Below are positions 1-8,472 of a DNA stretch of 64,000 nucleotides, in pieces. The translations under genes and the position numbers were made by a program. This stretch comes from Nocardiopsis sp. CNT312 (GTDB lineage Bacteria > Actinomycetota > Actinomycetes > Streptosporangiales > Streptosporangiaceae), in contig NZ_AZXF01000005.1 of assembly GCF_000515115.1 (NCBI RefSeq), forward strand, positions 186,001 through 250,000, in the 5' to 3' direction. Within the stretch, counting starts at the first letter, position 1, and each line of letters begins with the position of its first letter. Under the pieces are notes generated by a model, which searched no databases, was not told where the DNA came from, and was given only the letters and a program-made list of their open reading frames with translations.

Positions 1-790
1 CGTCCATGACGAAATCGCCGTGCCCCTCGGCCAAGCTCATGACCGCGGTGACGCGGTCCATGATCTCGCTCTGCTCGGGGCTCTGGAAGGCGGTGAGAAG
101 ATTGGAGTCGCCACCGCGCACGGCGTCGGCGACGGCCTCGCCCGCGGCACGCAGGCGGGCGATGAGGTCGGAGGCATCCATCTCCGACGACAGCAGCAGT
201 TCGCGCATCAGGTCCTGCACGTGGGCGCGCAGCCACGGCGTGGCCGTGAACTGCATGCGGTGGGTCTCCTCGTGCAGGCACACCCACAGGCGGAAGTCAC
301 GGGGGTCGACGTCCATCTCGCGTTCGGCGGCGACGATGTTGGGCGCCACCAGGGTGAGCCGCCCGGTGGGGGTCCTGCCGTCCGGGTCCGGGGGCAGGAA
401 GAGTTCGTACTGCCCGAGGACCTTCCCGGCGAGGTAGGCCAGGACCGCACCCAGCTGCACACCGGTGATCCGGGAGCCGATGGCGGAGAGGTCGGCCACG
501 GGGGCGTTGCCGAGGCGCTCCGAGGCCATCTGCTCCAAGACGGGTTCGATCACCGTCCGGAAGCCGTCGACGTTGGCCCGGATCCATCCGGGCCGGTCGA
601 CGACAACCGCCGGACCGGCCGGTTCGAGGGGATTCATCCCGGTGAAGTCACGCACGTGCCCGGCGGCCGCGCCGGAGAGGTCGCGCAACTGCACCACGGC
701 TTCCCGCGCGTCGCGCAGGTCCACCTGGGGTCCGGGCCGCACGAGGCGGACACCGGTGCTGACGGCTACGTCCCAGTCGATCACAGTCAC
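1..790 (-). CDS. Zinc-dependent metalloprotease-like protein, DUF2342 family (C-terminus cut by window)
   Basis: The reverse strand from a GTG at 790 (or an in-frame GTG at 784) stays open to the window edge, giving about 263 residues. It begins MIDWDVAVSTGVRL after the start. An HEETH sequence near residue 173 matches the HExxH zinc motif, and the flanking VCLHEETHRMQF is typical of the actinobacterial DUF2342 family, often labelled coenzyme F420 biosynthesis-associated. In actinomycetes this family lies between dacB and tilS/hpt, and dacB follows the same strand here with a gap of about 95 bp, so context agrees. The substrate is unknown; the F420 label is historical and not supported by anything visible. 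Fold and family are fairly sure, function is not. Confidence 0.8.
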   Translation of the reverse strand, partial: MTVIDWDVAVSTGVRLVRPGPQVDLRDAREAVVQLRDLSGAAAGHVRDFTGMNPLEPAGPAVVVDRPGWIRANVDGFRTVIEPVLEQMASERLGNAPVADLSAIGSRITGVQLGAVLAYLAGKVLGQYELFLPPDPDGRTPTGRLTLVAPNIVAAEREMDVDPRDFRLWVCLHEETHRMQFTATPWLRAHVQDLMRELLLSSEMDASDLIARLRAAGEAVADAVRGGDSNLLTAFQSPEQSEIMDRVTAVMSLAEGHGDFVMD

Positions 791-885
791 ACGGCCAGCC
801 TACCCACGGGGCACCGGACGGCACGGGGATCGGCGGACGAATTCGGGGAAGGACCCGGGAGGTCCCCCATGCCGTCCCGGGGTTC

Positions 886-2256
886 TCAGGAGCAGCCGCA
901 GCGGCTCAGCTCGGCTGCGAGGGTGTCCAACCGGGGGCCGGAGGCGGAGGGCGTGTTGGCCATGAAAGCGAAGAGGAACGTGTTCCCCTCCTGGTCGCGG
1001 ACCGTCCCTGCGAGGGTGCTCACCCCGCTCAGGGTGCCGGTCTTGCCGCGCACCAGGCCGGCGGCGTCGTGGGAGGTGGAGTACGCCGAGTAGCGGCCCG
1101 CCAGGGTTCCCGTGGAGTGCGCGGTGGGCAGGCCCGACACGGCCGCGCTCAGGTGCTCGTTCTCCGGGGCCGAGGCGGCCCTGAGCAGCTTCACCAGTGC
1201 CCGGGGGGAGATGAGGTTCTCGGTACTGAGCCCGCTGTTGTCGGAGAGCCGGACACCGTTGACGCCCAGGTCCTCCATCACACGGTGGGTCGCCTCCGCT
1301 GCACCGGCGAAGGAGGCCTCCTGCCCGGTCCCCAGTGCGGCGATCCGGCCGAGCGCCTCGGCCATGTTGTTGTCGCTGGCCAGCAGCATGTGCTCCACGA
1401 GCGCGGACACCGGCGGGGACTCCCCGACGGCCACGGGTTCCCCGGTGGCCTCGGCTGGGGCGGGGGCGCCCTCGACGGCCGCCCCGGCCTCCTCCAACTG
1501 CTCAGCGAAGGCCTGGGCCGCGAACAGGGGCGGGTCCGGAACGCGCGAACCGTAGCCGCGCGCCTCGGGGGAGTAGCGGCCGGAGTCGATCATCAGCGCG
1601 TGGACGGTGGCGGTGCTGCCCTCGGTGACGTAGTTGGGCTTCCACCCCGGTGCCGTGTCGGGTCCGGTGAAGAGCGTGTCGTCGTAGCCGACGGACACCG
1701 TGTCCAGTCCGTGGTCGGCCAGGACCCGCGCGGTGCGGGCCGCGAGCGACTCCAGCGTCGCTACCTGCGGGTAGGCTGCGGAATCAGCGGACACGGTCAG
1801 TGTCGCGTCACCCGCGCCGCGCAGCACCACGCGGCCGAGCCCGGCATCGAGGAACACCTCGGTCTCAAGCACGTGATCGGGGCCGACCGCGGTGAGGACC
1901 GTGACCGCCGTGGCGATCTTCGTCGTCGATGCCGGCGTGACCGGTGTGTCGGGAGCCAGTTCGAAGAGGGTCTCTCCGCTCGCCGCGTCGACCACGAAAC
2001 CGGAGAGGCCCTCCGCGAGCCCGGAGGTGGACATGGGATCATCGAGGGCGTCCGCGACCCTGGCCGGATCGGCCGGGGCCGAAGCCGCGGGGACGGCCAC
2101 CGCCGCACCCTCGGCGTTCGTGACCGGACTGGGCTCGGCCGGGGCCGGTCGCGCCTCGATCACATCGAGGGCGACCAGACCGGCCACCAGCACGAACACG
2201 TTCAGCAGGGCCAGAGCGCAGTAGGCCTCGCCTCGTATCCGTCGCACCCGGGGCAC
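886..2256 (-). CDS. dacB: D-alanyl-D-alanine carboxypeptidase/endopeptidase, PBP4 type (peptidase S13)
   Basis: This 456-residue protein trims or cleaves peptidoglycan cross-links outside the membrane. An N-terminal hydrophobic segment (about residues 12-32) acts as signal or anchor. All three penicillin-binding motifs are present: SxxK as S110-T-T-K113, the SDN motif in ASDNNMAEA, and KTG in [10 protein letters not shown]. Length matches the S13 family. Translation starts at GTG 2256 behind a GAAGGAAGGG ribosome-binding sequence. It is divergent from ppa with a gap under 80 bp, so both promoters must lie there. The dacB/ppa pairing is a standard actinobacterial arrangement. Confidence 0.92.
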   Translation of the reverse strand: MPRVRRIRGEAYCALALLNVFVLVAGLVALDVIEARPAPAEPSPVTNAEGAAVAVPAASAPADPARVADALDDPMSTSGLAEGLSGFVVDAASGETLFELAPDTPVTPASTTKIATAVTVLTAVGPDHVLETEVFLDAGLGRVVLRGAGDATLTVSADSAAYPQVATLESLAARTARVLADHGLDTVSVGYDDTLFTGPDTAPGWKPNYVTEGSTATVHALMIDSGRYSPEARGYGSRVPDPPLFAAQAFAEQLEEAGAAVEGAPAPAEATGEPVAVGESPPVSALVEHMLLASDNNMAEALGRIAALGTGQEASFAGAAEATHRVMEDLGVNGVRLSDNSGLSTENLISPRALVKLLRAASAPENEHLSAAVSGLPTAHSTGTLAGRYSAYSTSHDAAGLVRGKTGTLSGVSTLAGTVRDQEGNTFLFAFMANTPSASGPRLDTLAAELSRCGCS

Positions 2257-2332
2257 CTGCCCTTCCTTCGGTGTCGCGGTCAGACGTAGTAGTTATATGG
2301 CGACATTAGTCGCAATGGGAGCCGAGATCAGC

Positions 2333-2860
2333 ATGGAATTCGACGTCACCATCGAGATCCCCAAAGGGGAGCGCAACAAGTACGAGGTGGACCACGAGAC
2401 AGGTCGTATCCGTCTCGACCGCATGCTGTTCACCTCCACCACCTATCCCACGGACTACGGCTTCATCGAGGGCACCCTCGGCGAGGACGGCGACCCGCTC
2501 GACGCCCTCGTGCTGCTCAAGGCCCCGACCTTCCCGGGCTGCCTGATCCGCTGCCGTGCCGTCGGCATGTTCCGGATGCGCGACGAGGCGGGCGGTGACG
2601 ACAAGCTGCTGTGCGTCCCGGCGACGGACCCGCGCCAGGAGCACCTGCGTGACATTCACCACGTGAACGAGTTCGAGCGCCTGGAGATCGAGCACTTCTT
2701 CACGGTCTACAAGGACCTGGAGCCCGGCAAGTCCGTCGAGGGCGCCAACTGGGCCGGGCGCCACGAGGCGGAGCAGGAGATCATCGCCTCGATCAAGCGC
2801 GCCGAGGAGAAGGGCGGCCACGGCGACGCCTCCCACATCACCACCGGCGACTCCCAGTAG
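2333..2860 (+). CDS. ppa: Inorganic pyrophosphatase
   Basis: This is a family I soluble pyrophosphatase of 175 residues, hydrolysing PPi to two phosphates and pulling biosynthetic reactions forward in the cytoplasm. The start is set at ATG 2333 because family members begin [12 protein letters not shown]; in-frame ATGs at 2297 and 2315 would add residues not found in the family. The conserved core is clear: GERNKYEVD near the N-terminus, [20 protein letters not shown] with the metal-binding aspartates, and [15 protein letters not shown] strong hairpin terminator follows the stop. Confidence 0.95.
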   Translation: MEFDVTIEIPKGERNKYEVDHETGRIRLDRMLFTSTTYPTDYGFIEGTLGEDGDPLDALVLLKAPTFPGCLIRCRAVGMFRMRDEAGGDDKLLCVPATDPRQEHLRDIHHVNEFERLEIEHFFTVYKDLEPGKSVEGANWAGRHEAEQEIIASIKRAEEKGGHGDASHITTGDSQ

Positions 2861-2876
2861 GGGTCGGCGCACCGCT

Positions 2877-2910
2877 CGACGACGGCCCTGGGAAATCCGG
2901 GCCGTCGTCG
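2877..2910 (+). terminator. Hairpin terminator of ppa
   Basis: A 12-bp stem (CGACGACGGCCC paired with GGGCCGTCGTCG) with a 10-base loop starts 17 bases after the ppa stop. There is no long T-run, as is common in actinomycetes. Confidence 0.8.
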
Positions 2911-3340
2911 TGTCCGTACCTGCCGCGAGCGCCCGAAAGACATCTCAAGGGGCTTAGTTGTCAAGCCGCCACCGGAGACCTCGGCCTCTGGGAAGGGGGC
3001 GAACGCACGTTGCTCGCCGAAGACCTGACCCGTTTGCAGTGCAGTGGAGAAGCTGCCCCGTCATCCGGTTGAACAGGGTTCGCTGAGCCTGAGCGTGCCC
3101 CTCTCCCCGGTCCCGACGCCCGCGCCGGGCACCACCGGTCTTTCGTGAGGCCCCGTCGGGCCGGAACCGCTCAGGGGTCGCCCGGTGCCCACGTGGCCAC
3201 CGCGAAACCGCTCCGTCTTTGGCCGGTCCAGGAGTCCTTCAGAGGGGCGGGCTGGAACCGCTTGCACACGAATCAGGACTGCGCCGCAGGCGTCCGTTGA
3301 GGGCGGTGGCGGGCGACGGGCGGGGCGGGGGCACCCAGAG
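2911..3340. other. Intergenic stretch with no convincing gene
   Basis: Open frames here are short and Arg/Pro/Gly-rich with no recognisable domain or good ribosome-binding site. I see no repeat or RNA. Confidence 0.5.
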
Positions 3341-3913
3341 TCAGCGCACGGCGTCGACCGCCGGTCCCCGCGCCGTGCCCCAGCCGCCGCCCAGAAGGCA
3401 GTCCGCCACGAGGACCGCCAGGAGCAGGCACAGCAGGACCGCGAGGACGGGCAGAAGAGCGACCAGTCCCCTGGCCAGCGGGCGGGCCGCTGCCGGGAGC
3501 GGGAAGCCGTCCCGGCCGAAGTGGTCGGCGCGGGCGCTCACGTGCGCCCGGTAGGCGTCGAGGCCGGGGCCGGCCATGCCGTCGATCACCCTGGACCGCA
3601 CGAACTCGACGTGCTCCGGCATCCGCCACTGCGGTCCTGAACCGCTTCCCCGGACCGCGCGCCGAGCGCACTCGGCCTCGGCCAGCACGTGCAGCCACTC
3701 CCGAAGGTGACAGGCGTCCGGCACGTGCCGGATGTGCGCACGGGCGACGATCAGCGTGTCCCTGAGGGCCACGTGCGCGGCGTCCCGGTCACGCAGGGCC
3801 AGGATACAGCTCCGGTACAGCTCCTCCCCGTAGGCGTCGAGCAAGTACGTGTAGGCGTCCCCGGCGGACGTACGGCTGGAGCGCAGGGCGCGGAGGAGGT
3901 CCCGGTCCGTCAT
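3341..3913 (-). CDS. Sigma-70 region 2-like protein with C-terminal membrane segment
   Basis: This 190-residue protein starts at ATG 3913 (MTDRDLLRAL). Residues about 20-85 look like an ECF sigma factor region 2: LLDAYGEELYRSCILALRD followed by a hydrophobic helix and LREWLHVLAEAECARR, the usual end of region 2. No region 4 (promoter -35 recognition helix-turn-helix) follows. Instead the C-terminus has a strongly hydrophobic run, LLPVLAVLLCLLLAVLVADC, likely a single membrane helix. It may be a membrane-tethered, promoter-recognition-deficient sigma relative; function unknown. It reads the same way as the small membrane protein just upstream. Confidence 0.6.
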   Translation of the reverse strand: MTDRDLLRALRSSRTSAGDAYTYLLDAYGEELYRSCILALRDRDAAHVALRDTLIVARAHIRHVPDACHLREWLHVLAEAECARRAVRGSGSGPQWRMPEHVEFVRSRVIDGMAGPGLDAYRAHVSARADHFGRDGFPLPAAARPLARGLVALLPVLAVLLCLLLAVLVADCLLGGGWGTARGPAVDAVR

Positions 3914-3986
3914 AGACCTAGAATCTACGCCGCGGCCGGTGGAGCCCTCCGGCCTTTGCCGAAAGACCGACCACCCCGGAAGGTGC

Positions 3987-4322
3987 TCACCCGGCCCCGG
4001 GTTCCCCGCCTCCCGGCTCGGGCGCCCGCCGCGGCTCGGGCACGCCCGGGGTCCGGCCACGCAGCCACATCAGTACGTACGTGAGTGTGGTGAGGCCCGC
4101 GATGAGCAGCCCCTCCCCCGGCCCGAGGAAGCCGAGCGCCATCACCCCGGCGGCCACGACGACGAGCGCGCGTACGAACACGCGCGCCCACAGCCCCGGG
4201 GTTTCCGGGGTCAACGAAGGCCTCTGGAGCCGGGCGCCATCGCGGCCTCTCCTGATCACTGCGGCTGGGGGACGGGGGACTTCCCGTGTCGGTACCGCTC
4301 CCACACCGTTCACGGTTCCCAC
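3987..4322 (-). CDS. Small hypothetical membrane protein
   Basis: About 111 residues from a GTG at 4322; the start is uncertain because no strong ribosome-binding site is visible and other GTGs follow in frame. Two adjacent hydrophobic segments (VRALVVVAAGVMALGFLG and LLIAGLTTLTYVLMWL) predict two membrane helices, followed by a Pro/Gly-rich tail. It lies 73 bp upstream of the sigma-like gene on the same strand and may be co-transcribed. No family recognised. Confidence 0.5.
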   Translation of the reverse strand: MGTVNGVGAVPTREVPRPPAAVIRRGRDGARLQRPSLTPETPGLWARVFVRALVVVAAGVMALGFLGPGEGLLIAGLTTLTYVLMWLRGRTPGVPEPRRAPEPGGGEPGAG

Positions 4323-4711
4323 ATGTCACCACCCCGTGGCGCCGCTCGCAACAGGAGGCGGGCGCACTCGGAGTGGCGTGAGCGACACGCCCGAATATCC
4401 ATGATCGCTTGACGCCTCCCGCGCTCTGCTGGTCTCCTTGGGGGCATGCATCCGCACACGTCGTCCGCCACGGCTCGCACGGCCTTCGAGGCCTCCCGCC
4501 ACCAGGCGTTCCCGACGTGTCCGTGTTGTCGCTGTCGCCGCTGAGGCTTTCGCCCGCGCCCCGCGCGGTGCCCGCCCCTCCTGCGGAACCGGCCGTCTCC
4601 GCCTTCGCGCGTCGAGACGCCTGACCGCCATCGCCCCGCCCGAGCGGGGCCGTCGACGACAGTCGCGCGTCCGAGGCCCCCGGACGCGCCCACGCGAAGG
4701 ATCCTTCCACA
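4323..4711. other. Intergenic stretch with no convincing gene
   Basis: Both strands contain open frames, but their translations are compositional (Arg/Pro/Ala-rich) and lack starts with ribosome-binding sites. Probably the promoter regions of the two divergent flanking genes. Confidence 0.45.
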
Positions 4712-5242
4712 ATGCCGCACCAGGCCTCCACCTCCGTGCTTCCCGCTGCCCCCGCCCGTACCGAGCAGGTCTCCCTGGAAGGGATCGGTGACGTGGTCGA
4801 CGCCGGACGCCGCTCCGGCTACGCCCACCTGGCGCAGCGTCCTCTGCCCACCGTCGGTCGCCTGGTGGCCGCCGCCCGCGGTGCCGCCCAGGCCCTGGGC
4901 CGCCCCGCGCTGCGGCCGTCCCGGCGGGGACGCTGGCAGCCCGCGCCCCGCACCGCACGGCGCCACGCGGCCGGGCGGATCCGGGTGAGCGTGGTGGCAC
5001 TCGAACCGAACAGCTTCGTTCCCGAGCCTGAGGGGCGCCCCGGCCATGGGCCCGCTCTGGAGGTGCTGCTCCTGGCCGGTGGCCGGGCGCACCTGGTCGC
5101 CTCCGGGGCGGACGGGTCCATCCTGTCGGCGGCCGAACTCGCCCGGGGCCGGGCGCGTGTCGTGGGATCCGCGGCGCGGGGACGCCAGCACCTGGTCAAC
5201 ACCGGCGGCGAGGTCGCCGTGGTGGTCCGGGTGACCGCCTGA
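4712..5242 (+). CDS. Hypothetical protein with a possible cupin-like C-terminal half
   Basis: This 176-residue protein has a good ribosome-binding site (GAAGGA) 9 bases before ATG 4712. The first 85 residues are Arg/Ala/Pro-rich and look disordered. The second half (IRVSVVALEPN, PALEVLLLAGGRAHLV, HLVNTGGEVAVVVRV) alternates hydrophobic strands and short turns in the manner of a small beta-barrel such as a cupin, but the metal-binding histidines of cupins are not evident. It is convergent with the next gene, ending 7 bp from it. Function unknown. Confidence 0.5.
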   Translation: MPHQASTSVLPAAPARTEQVSLEGIGDVVDAGRRSGYAHLAQRPLPTVGRLVAAARGAAQALGRPALRPSRRGRWQPAPRTARRHAAGRIRVSVVALEPNSFVPEPEGRPGHGPALEVLLLAGGRAHLVASGADGSILSAAELARGRARVVGSAARGRQHLVNTGGEVAVVVRVTA

Positions 5243-5249
5243 CCGGTAC

Positions 5250-5627
5250 TCACCCACCGCCGCCCCCGCGGTCCGCGGCGGCACGCAGTTCGGCGTCCAC
5301 CGCCTCGACGGAGCGCAGGAGCGCGGCCATACGCCGCCCTTCGTCGCGGTAGGCGTTCATCACCTGGTCGAGGGCGTGCGGCGGCAGGTACTCGCGCAGG
5401 TCCACCCGGGCGGTGCGGTACCCCTCCCTGGCCGCCTCCAGCGCGGCGGACACGTACTGGTGGGCGAGCCGGGAGAGCGCCACGGGATGGCGCCGCAGCA
5501 CCCCGTGCAGTCGGTAGTCGGCCGGTACGTGGTCGAACAACCACACCAGCGCCGTCTGTTCGAAGGAGTCCGCCCCGGGTGGGTGCACACCCGTGGGCCA
5601 GTCCGGCCTCAGCGACTGATCGGGCAT
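5250..5627 (-). CDS. Conserved hypothetical helical protein
   Basis: 125 residues, mainly helical: DSFEQTALVWLFDHVPADYR, HPVALSRLAHQYVSAALEAAREGY and a Glu/Arg-rich C-terminal helix, ending in a poly-Gly tail. The start ATG 5627 follows a short spacer. A CsoR-box-like inverted repeat lies 37-51 bp upstream. I do not recognise the family; reading frame and amino-acid use look like a real gene. Confidence 0.6.
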   Translation of the reverse strand: MPDQSLRPDWPTGVHPPGADSFEQTALVWLFDHVPADYRLHGVLRRHPVALSRLAHQYVSAALEAAREGYRTARVDLREYLPPHALDQVMNAYRDEGRRMAALLRSVEAVDAELRAAADRGGGGG

Positions 5628-5663
5628 GCGTTCAGCATACCCGTTGTTCGAAAATAAGTTCGA

Positions 5664-5678
5664 TACCCCTGGGGGTCA
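5664..5678. promoter_or_regulatory. CsoR-box-like inverted repeat
   Basis: TACCCCTGGGGGTCA resembles the TACCC-n5-GGGTA pattern of copper-sensing CsoR operators and sits where a promoter for the gene starting at 5627 would be. Only one half is exact, so this is a weak call. Confidence 0.3.
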
Positions 5679-5942
5679 GTCCGCCGACTCCACCTCCTCG
5701 GCCTTATCCGTGCTCCCCGCGGAGCCGTCGACCCCTTCGTCCTCCTCGGAGTCCCCGGCCTTGGCCGCCTCCTGCTTCTCCAACGCGACCCTGATCGCCT
5801 GCTCGGCGGCGTCGACCGCGGCCCGGGCGGTGATGGCGTTCGTGTGCGCCCGGTCCAGTTCCTCCAGGAGGATGCAGTCGAAGGCGACGCGCGCGTCGTG
5901 GATCGCTGCTTCCAACTGGCGTGATGCCTCTTCCAGACTCAT
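5676..5942 (-). CDS. Small acidic coiled-coil protein
   Basis: 88 residues starting MSLEEASRQLEAAIHDAR. Residues 1-60 form one heptad-like amphipathic helix; the tail is acidic (GDSEEDEG, KAEEVESAD). No catalytic motif. It could be a partner of the hypothetical gene downstream on the same strand. Function unknown. Confidence 0.55.
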   Translation of the reverse strand: MSLEEASRQLEAAIHDARVAFDCILLEELDRAHTNAITARAAVDAAEQAIRVALEKQEAAKAGDSEEDEGVDGSAGSTDKAEEVESAD

Positions 5943-6103
5943 GCCCCTTCTCTACCCCACAACCGGGCGGACGCACACACCCGCCCCACAGGACCCGCAC
6001 GTTCCGAGCCGTTCGCCTCTGCTCTGTCCCCACCCCGACTTACGATGATCCACGATCACCGCCGTACACCGCGGCACCGCGAATCCGTGCGGAGAGGGAA
6101 TCC

Positions 6104-6937
6104 ATGCGCAACCGCTACCCCGGCACCTGCACCACCTGTTCGGTCCGTGTCGACGCCGGCGAGGGCGTCGTCCTCAAGGAGACCGGGCGCTGGCGCACCT
6201 ACTGCGCCGAGCACGAACCCCGCCCCGTGCCGCCCCCGCGCGCGGCGCACGCGGGGTGGCACACCACCGCCCTGCTCGGGTTCGACTCCGAGACCTCCGC
6301 GCGCGACCCCCGCACCGCCTTCCTCGTCTCGGCGGCGCTCGTGGACCGCGACGGGGACCGACGTACCTGGCTCGTGGACCCCGGACCGCGCGAGATACCC
6401 GCCGACGCGGTGGCCGTCCACGGCATCAGCACCGAGCGGGCGCGTGCCGAGGGGCGCCCCGCCGCCAAGTGCCTGGAGGAGATCGCCGAGGCCCTCACCG
6501 CGCACCTGAGGGCCGCACGGGGCCTAGTCGTGTTCAACGCCCCCTACGATCTGAAGGTGCTCGCCCTGGAACTGGAACGGCACGGGCTCGCCTCGCTGGA
6601 GGACCGGCTCGGGGGCGAGGTGGCACCGGTCGTGGACCCCCTGGTGATCGACCGCGGCGTCGAGCCCTACCGGAAGGGCAGGCGCAACCTGGGTGCGATG
6701 AGCGAGTACTACGGGGTGACCCTGACCAAGGCCCACACGGCCACGGCGGACGCCTCCGCGGCACTGGCCGTGGCGGAGGAGATCGGTGCCCGGCACCCGG
6801 CGGTGGCGGCACTGGAACTGGCCGAACTGCACAGGAAGCAGGTGGCGTGGGCGCTGGAGTACGCGCGCGGCCGCCAGGAGTGGCTGGACCGGACCAAGCC
6901 CGACCACGGCACCGTGGTGGATGGCACGTGGCCCTAG
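6104..6937 (+). CDS. DEDDh exonuclease, DNA polymerase III epsilon-like
   Basis: 277 residues from ATG 6104, set by the GAGAGGGA ribosome-binding sequence; a longer open frame upstream lacks one. The N-terminus has a CTTC knuckle plus a later YCAEH, possibly a small zinc site. The exonuclease fold follows: FDSETSA carries the first Asp/Glu pair, VFNAPYDLKVL the second motif, and HTATADASAALAVAE the His and final Asp. This gives 3'-5' single-strand exonuclease activity. It is not a standard dnaQ, being shorter and zinc-headed; similar stand-alone exonucleases are common in Streptomyces. Repair or nucleic-acid turnover is the likely role. Confidence 0.85.
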   Translation: MRNRYPGTCTTCSVRVDAGEGVVLKETGRWRTYCAEHEPRPVPPPRAAHAGWHTTALLGFDSETSARDPRTAFLVSAALVDRDGDRRTWLVDPGPREIPADAVAVHGISTERARAEGRPAAKCLEEIAEALTAHLRAARGLVVFNAPYDLKVLALELERHGLASLEDRLGGEVAPVVDPLVIDRGVEPYRKGRRNLGAMSEYYGVTLTKAHTATADASAALAVAEEIGARHPAVAALELAELHRKQVAWALEYARGRQEWLDRTKPDHGTVVDGTWP

Positions 6938-6953
6938 CGGTGCCGGACGGGCC

Positions 6954-7319
6954 CTACGGCTCCAGGATCCGCCCCGGCCCCCGGCCCGTGTCGAGGTCGG
7001 CGACGATCCCACGTGCGGTCTCCTCGTCGTCGGCCGTGTACTCGCCTACGAGGCGGACCGCCTCCTCGGTCCGCCCCAGGGCGAGGAGGGCCCGCACCCG
7101 TGTCCGCAGGGACGGCGGCAGCTCCTCCGCCCGGCTCTGGGCGGCCACATAGCCGCCCACCTCCCGGGGAGGGGTGTCCGCCACGTCGGCGGGCGGGGCC
7201 GCCGGTTCCGGCCCGAGGCGCTCCTCCAGCGAGGCGACGACGCGTCGCACCGCGTAGGAGCCTCCCCCGATCGCGAGGACAGCGGCTACCAGTAGAAACA
7301 CCATGAACACTAAGCTCAT
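6954..7319 (-). CDS. Small membrane-anchored hypothetical protein
   Basis: About 121 residues from ATG 7319 (MSLVFMVFLLVAAVLAIGGG); an ATG three codons upstream is also possible. One N-terminal membrane helix precedes a soluble segment with helical repeats (LRTRVRALLALGRTEEAVRLVGEYT) resembling a single TPR-like unit. It ends 17 bp from the convergent exonuclease gene. Function unknown. Confidence 0.55.
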   Translation of the reverse strand: MSLVFMVFLLVAAVLAIGGGSYAVRRVVASLEERLGPEPAAPPADVADTPPREVGGYVAAQSRAEELPPSLRTRVRALLALGRTEEAVRLVGEYTADDEETARGIVADLDTGRGPGRILEP

Positions 7320-7534
7320 GGCGCACATCTACCCGCATTCCACCCATAAGAGACACTCATCCACAGAACGTACAGTAAGCATCCATTGACCGGCGGCGAC
7401 ACGCCGGTTCCCCGGGCCCGGCGTCAGCACTCGGGTTCAATCCTGCTCCCAGCGCATGGCTCACCCACCCGAGACCCGCGCTGGGAACAGGGTCAACGCT
7501 TCAACGGCTCGGCACGGACCACTGGCCCTCAAAT

Positions 7535-7644
7535 GGCCACCCGACCGGCCCAAAGCGAAACGCCGCCCCCGACGGGGGCGGCGTTCGTGCTGGTCAGAAG
7601 GGAGCCGCCTATCGGAATCGAACCGATGACCTATTCATTACGAG
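7535..7644. repeat. attL: left 110-bp direct repeat of the tRNA-Thr element
   Basis: This copy matches 14220-14329 with four differences. It contains the 3' half of a tRNA-Thr (anticodon loop through acceptor) plus the tRNA terminator hairpin (stem 7560-7570 with 7574-7584). Two of the four differences, at 7611 and 7627, fall opposite each other in the T-stem and keep it paired. The tRNA 5' half is missing, so this is the displaced chromosomal end. Confidence 0.9.
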
Positions 7645-7784
7645 GGCTTTCGGGCACGCGGAGACCAGGCCGAACACCCTCGCTGACCTGCCCAAACGGT
7701 CCCTCTGGGTTCTCGTGAGTCCGCCAAAGTTCACCAGGATTGGTCACCCGTTTGGTCACCCTGATGAGGCATACGAGCCGTCGA

Positions 7785-7810
7785 ACCCCCATGGCTAGCC
7801 ATAGGGGGTA
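7785..7810. repeat. Inverted repeat at the element left arm
   Basis: Arms ACCCCCATGGCT and AGCCATAGGGGGT pair over 12 bases with one bulged base. The sequence has no U-run, so a protein-binding or structural role is more likely than termination. Confidence 0.5.
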
Positions 7811-7815
7811 GTGCG

Positions 7816-8160
7816 TGTCACGGAACCCGTCACGGTGCTGTCACGAGCGTTGCGACAGCACCTGTCACGAGTCACTGTCACGGGGTTCGTGACAGCGTCG
7901 TGTCAACCGCCCGTGACGCGACTGACCTGCTGACACGTACCCCGTGACACCAGACCGGCCTACCCCTCCCCACGGGGCCGTGACACGGCTCCAAGGCGGC
8001 ACTAGGGGGTGTTCTCAAGTATCCGTTACGAACGGGCGTTACGGCTGTTCAGGTGCCGTTACGAGCCGCTGTCACAGGTCCGTCACGAGTCCTGTTACAG
8101 GGCCTGGTGACAGAACCCGTTACAGGTCTTGTAACGGCCTTGAGACGGGGGTCTGTAACA
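7816..8160. repeat. Phased array of YGTNACR heptamers (iteron-like)
   Basis: I count 19 heptamers of the pattern YGTNACR in either orientation. They start at 7816, 7828, 7839, 7863, 7876, 7888, 7912, 7943, 7979, 8024, 8037, 8057, 8070, 8081, 8093, 8106, 8118, 8130 and 8154. Most steps are 11-13 or 24 bp, about one or two helical turns. The first half is mainly TGTCACG, the second mainly CGTTACG/TGTTACA. No gene covers the stretch. It looks like a plasmid-type iteron origin, a partition site or a cooperative operator. Confidence 0.8.
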
Positions 8161-8317
8161 GTCTTCGCCCGCCTGGTCTCGGCACCCCGAGCCCTTCAGT
8201 TCCTGTGTGCCTCTGTTCGCCCCTTGCCCGCGCTGTCCGGCGAGGATGTCCCAGGAACCGTGAAGGGGGTCCGTTCCTCCGCGTGTACCCCTTCTAGCGA
8301 GGAGGCAAAGGGTGTCC

Positions 8318-8419
8318 TGTCCCATCCTGGGACATGCAGGCCAGAAGGCGTCCCAACGGTGTGGGACGGTGCTGGGTCACCGCTGGGACGTCCCAGGGCT
8401 GGGACAGGGCTCTGTCCCA
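8318..8419. repeat. Second iteron family, YGTCCCA and its complement
   Basis: About nine copies start at 8318, 8328, 8349, 8362, 8373 (one mismatch), 8384, 8389, 8400 and 8413. Several form perfect dyads such as CTGGGACGTCCCAG, and most steps are again 10-13 bp. Intergenic, between the first array and the third family. Confidence 0.75.
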
Positions 8420-8472
8420 GGGGTCCCCCGCCCGGCCGGAGATGGCGTGCCCCCCACGAACCCGCCACCGCC

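Noticed and set aside
7386..7718. 110-codon + strand frame across the left att site
   Set aside because: It reads through the displaced tRNA half and its terminator, so it cannot be a conserved protein.
7816..8160. Heptamer array as a CRISPR array
   Set aside because: Repeats are only 7 bases, in both orientations, with 4-6 bp gaps; no spacers or cas genes.
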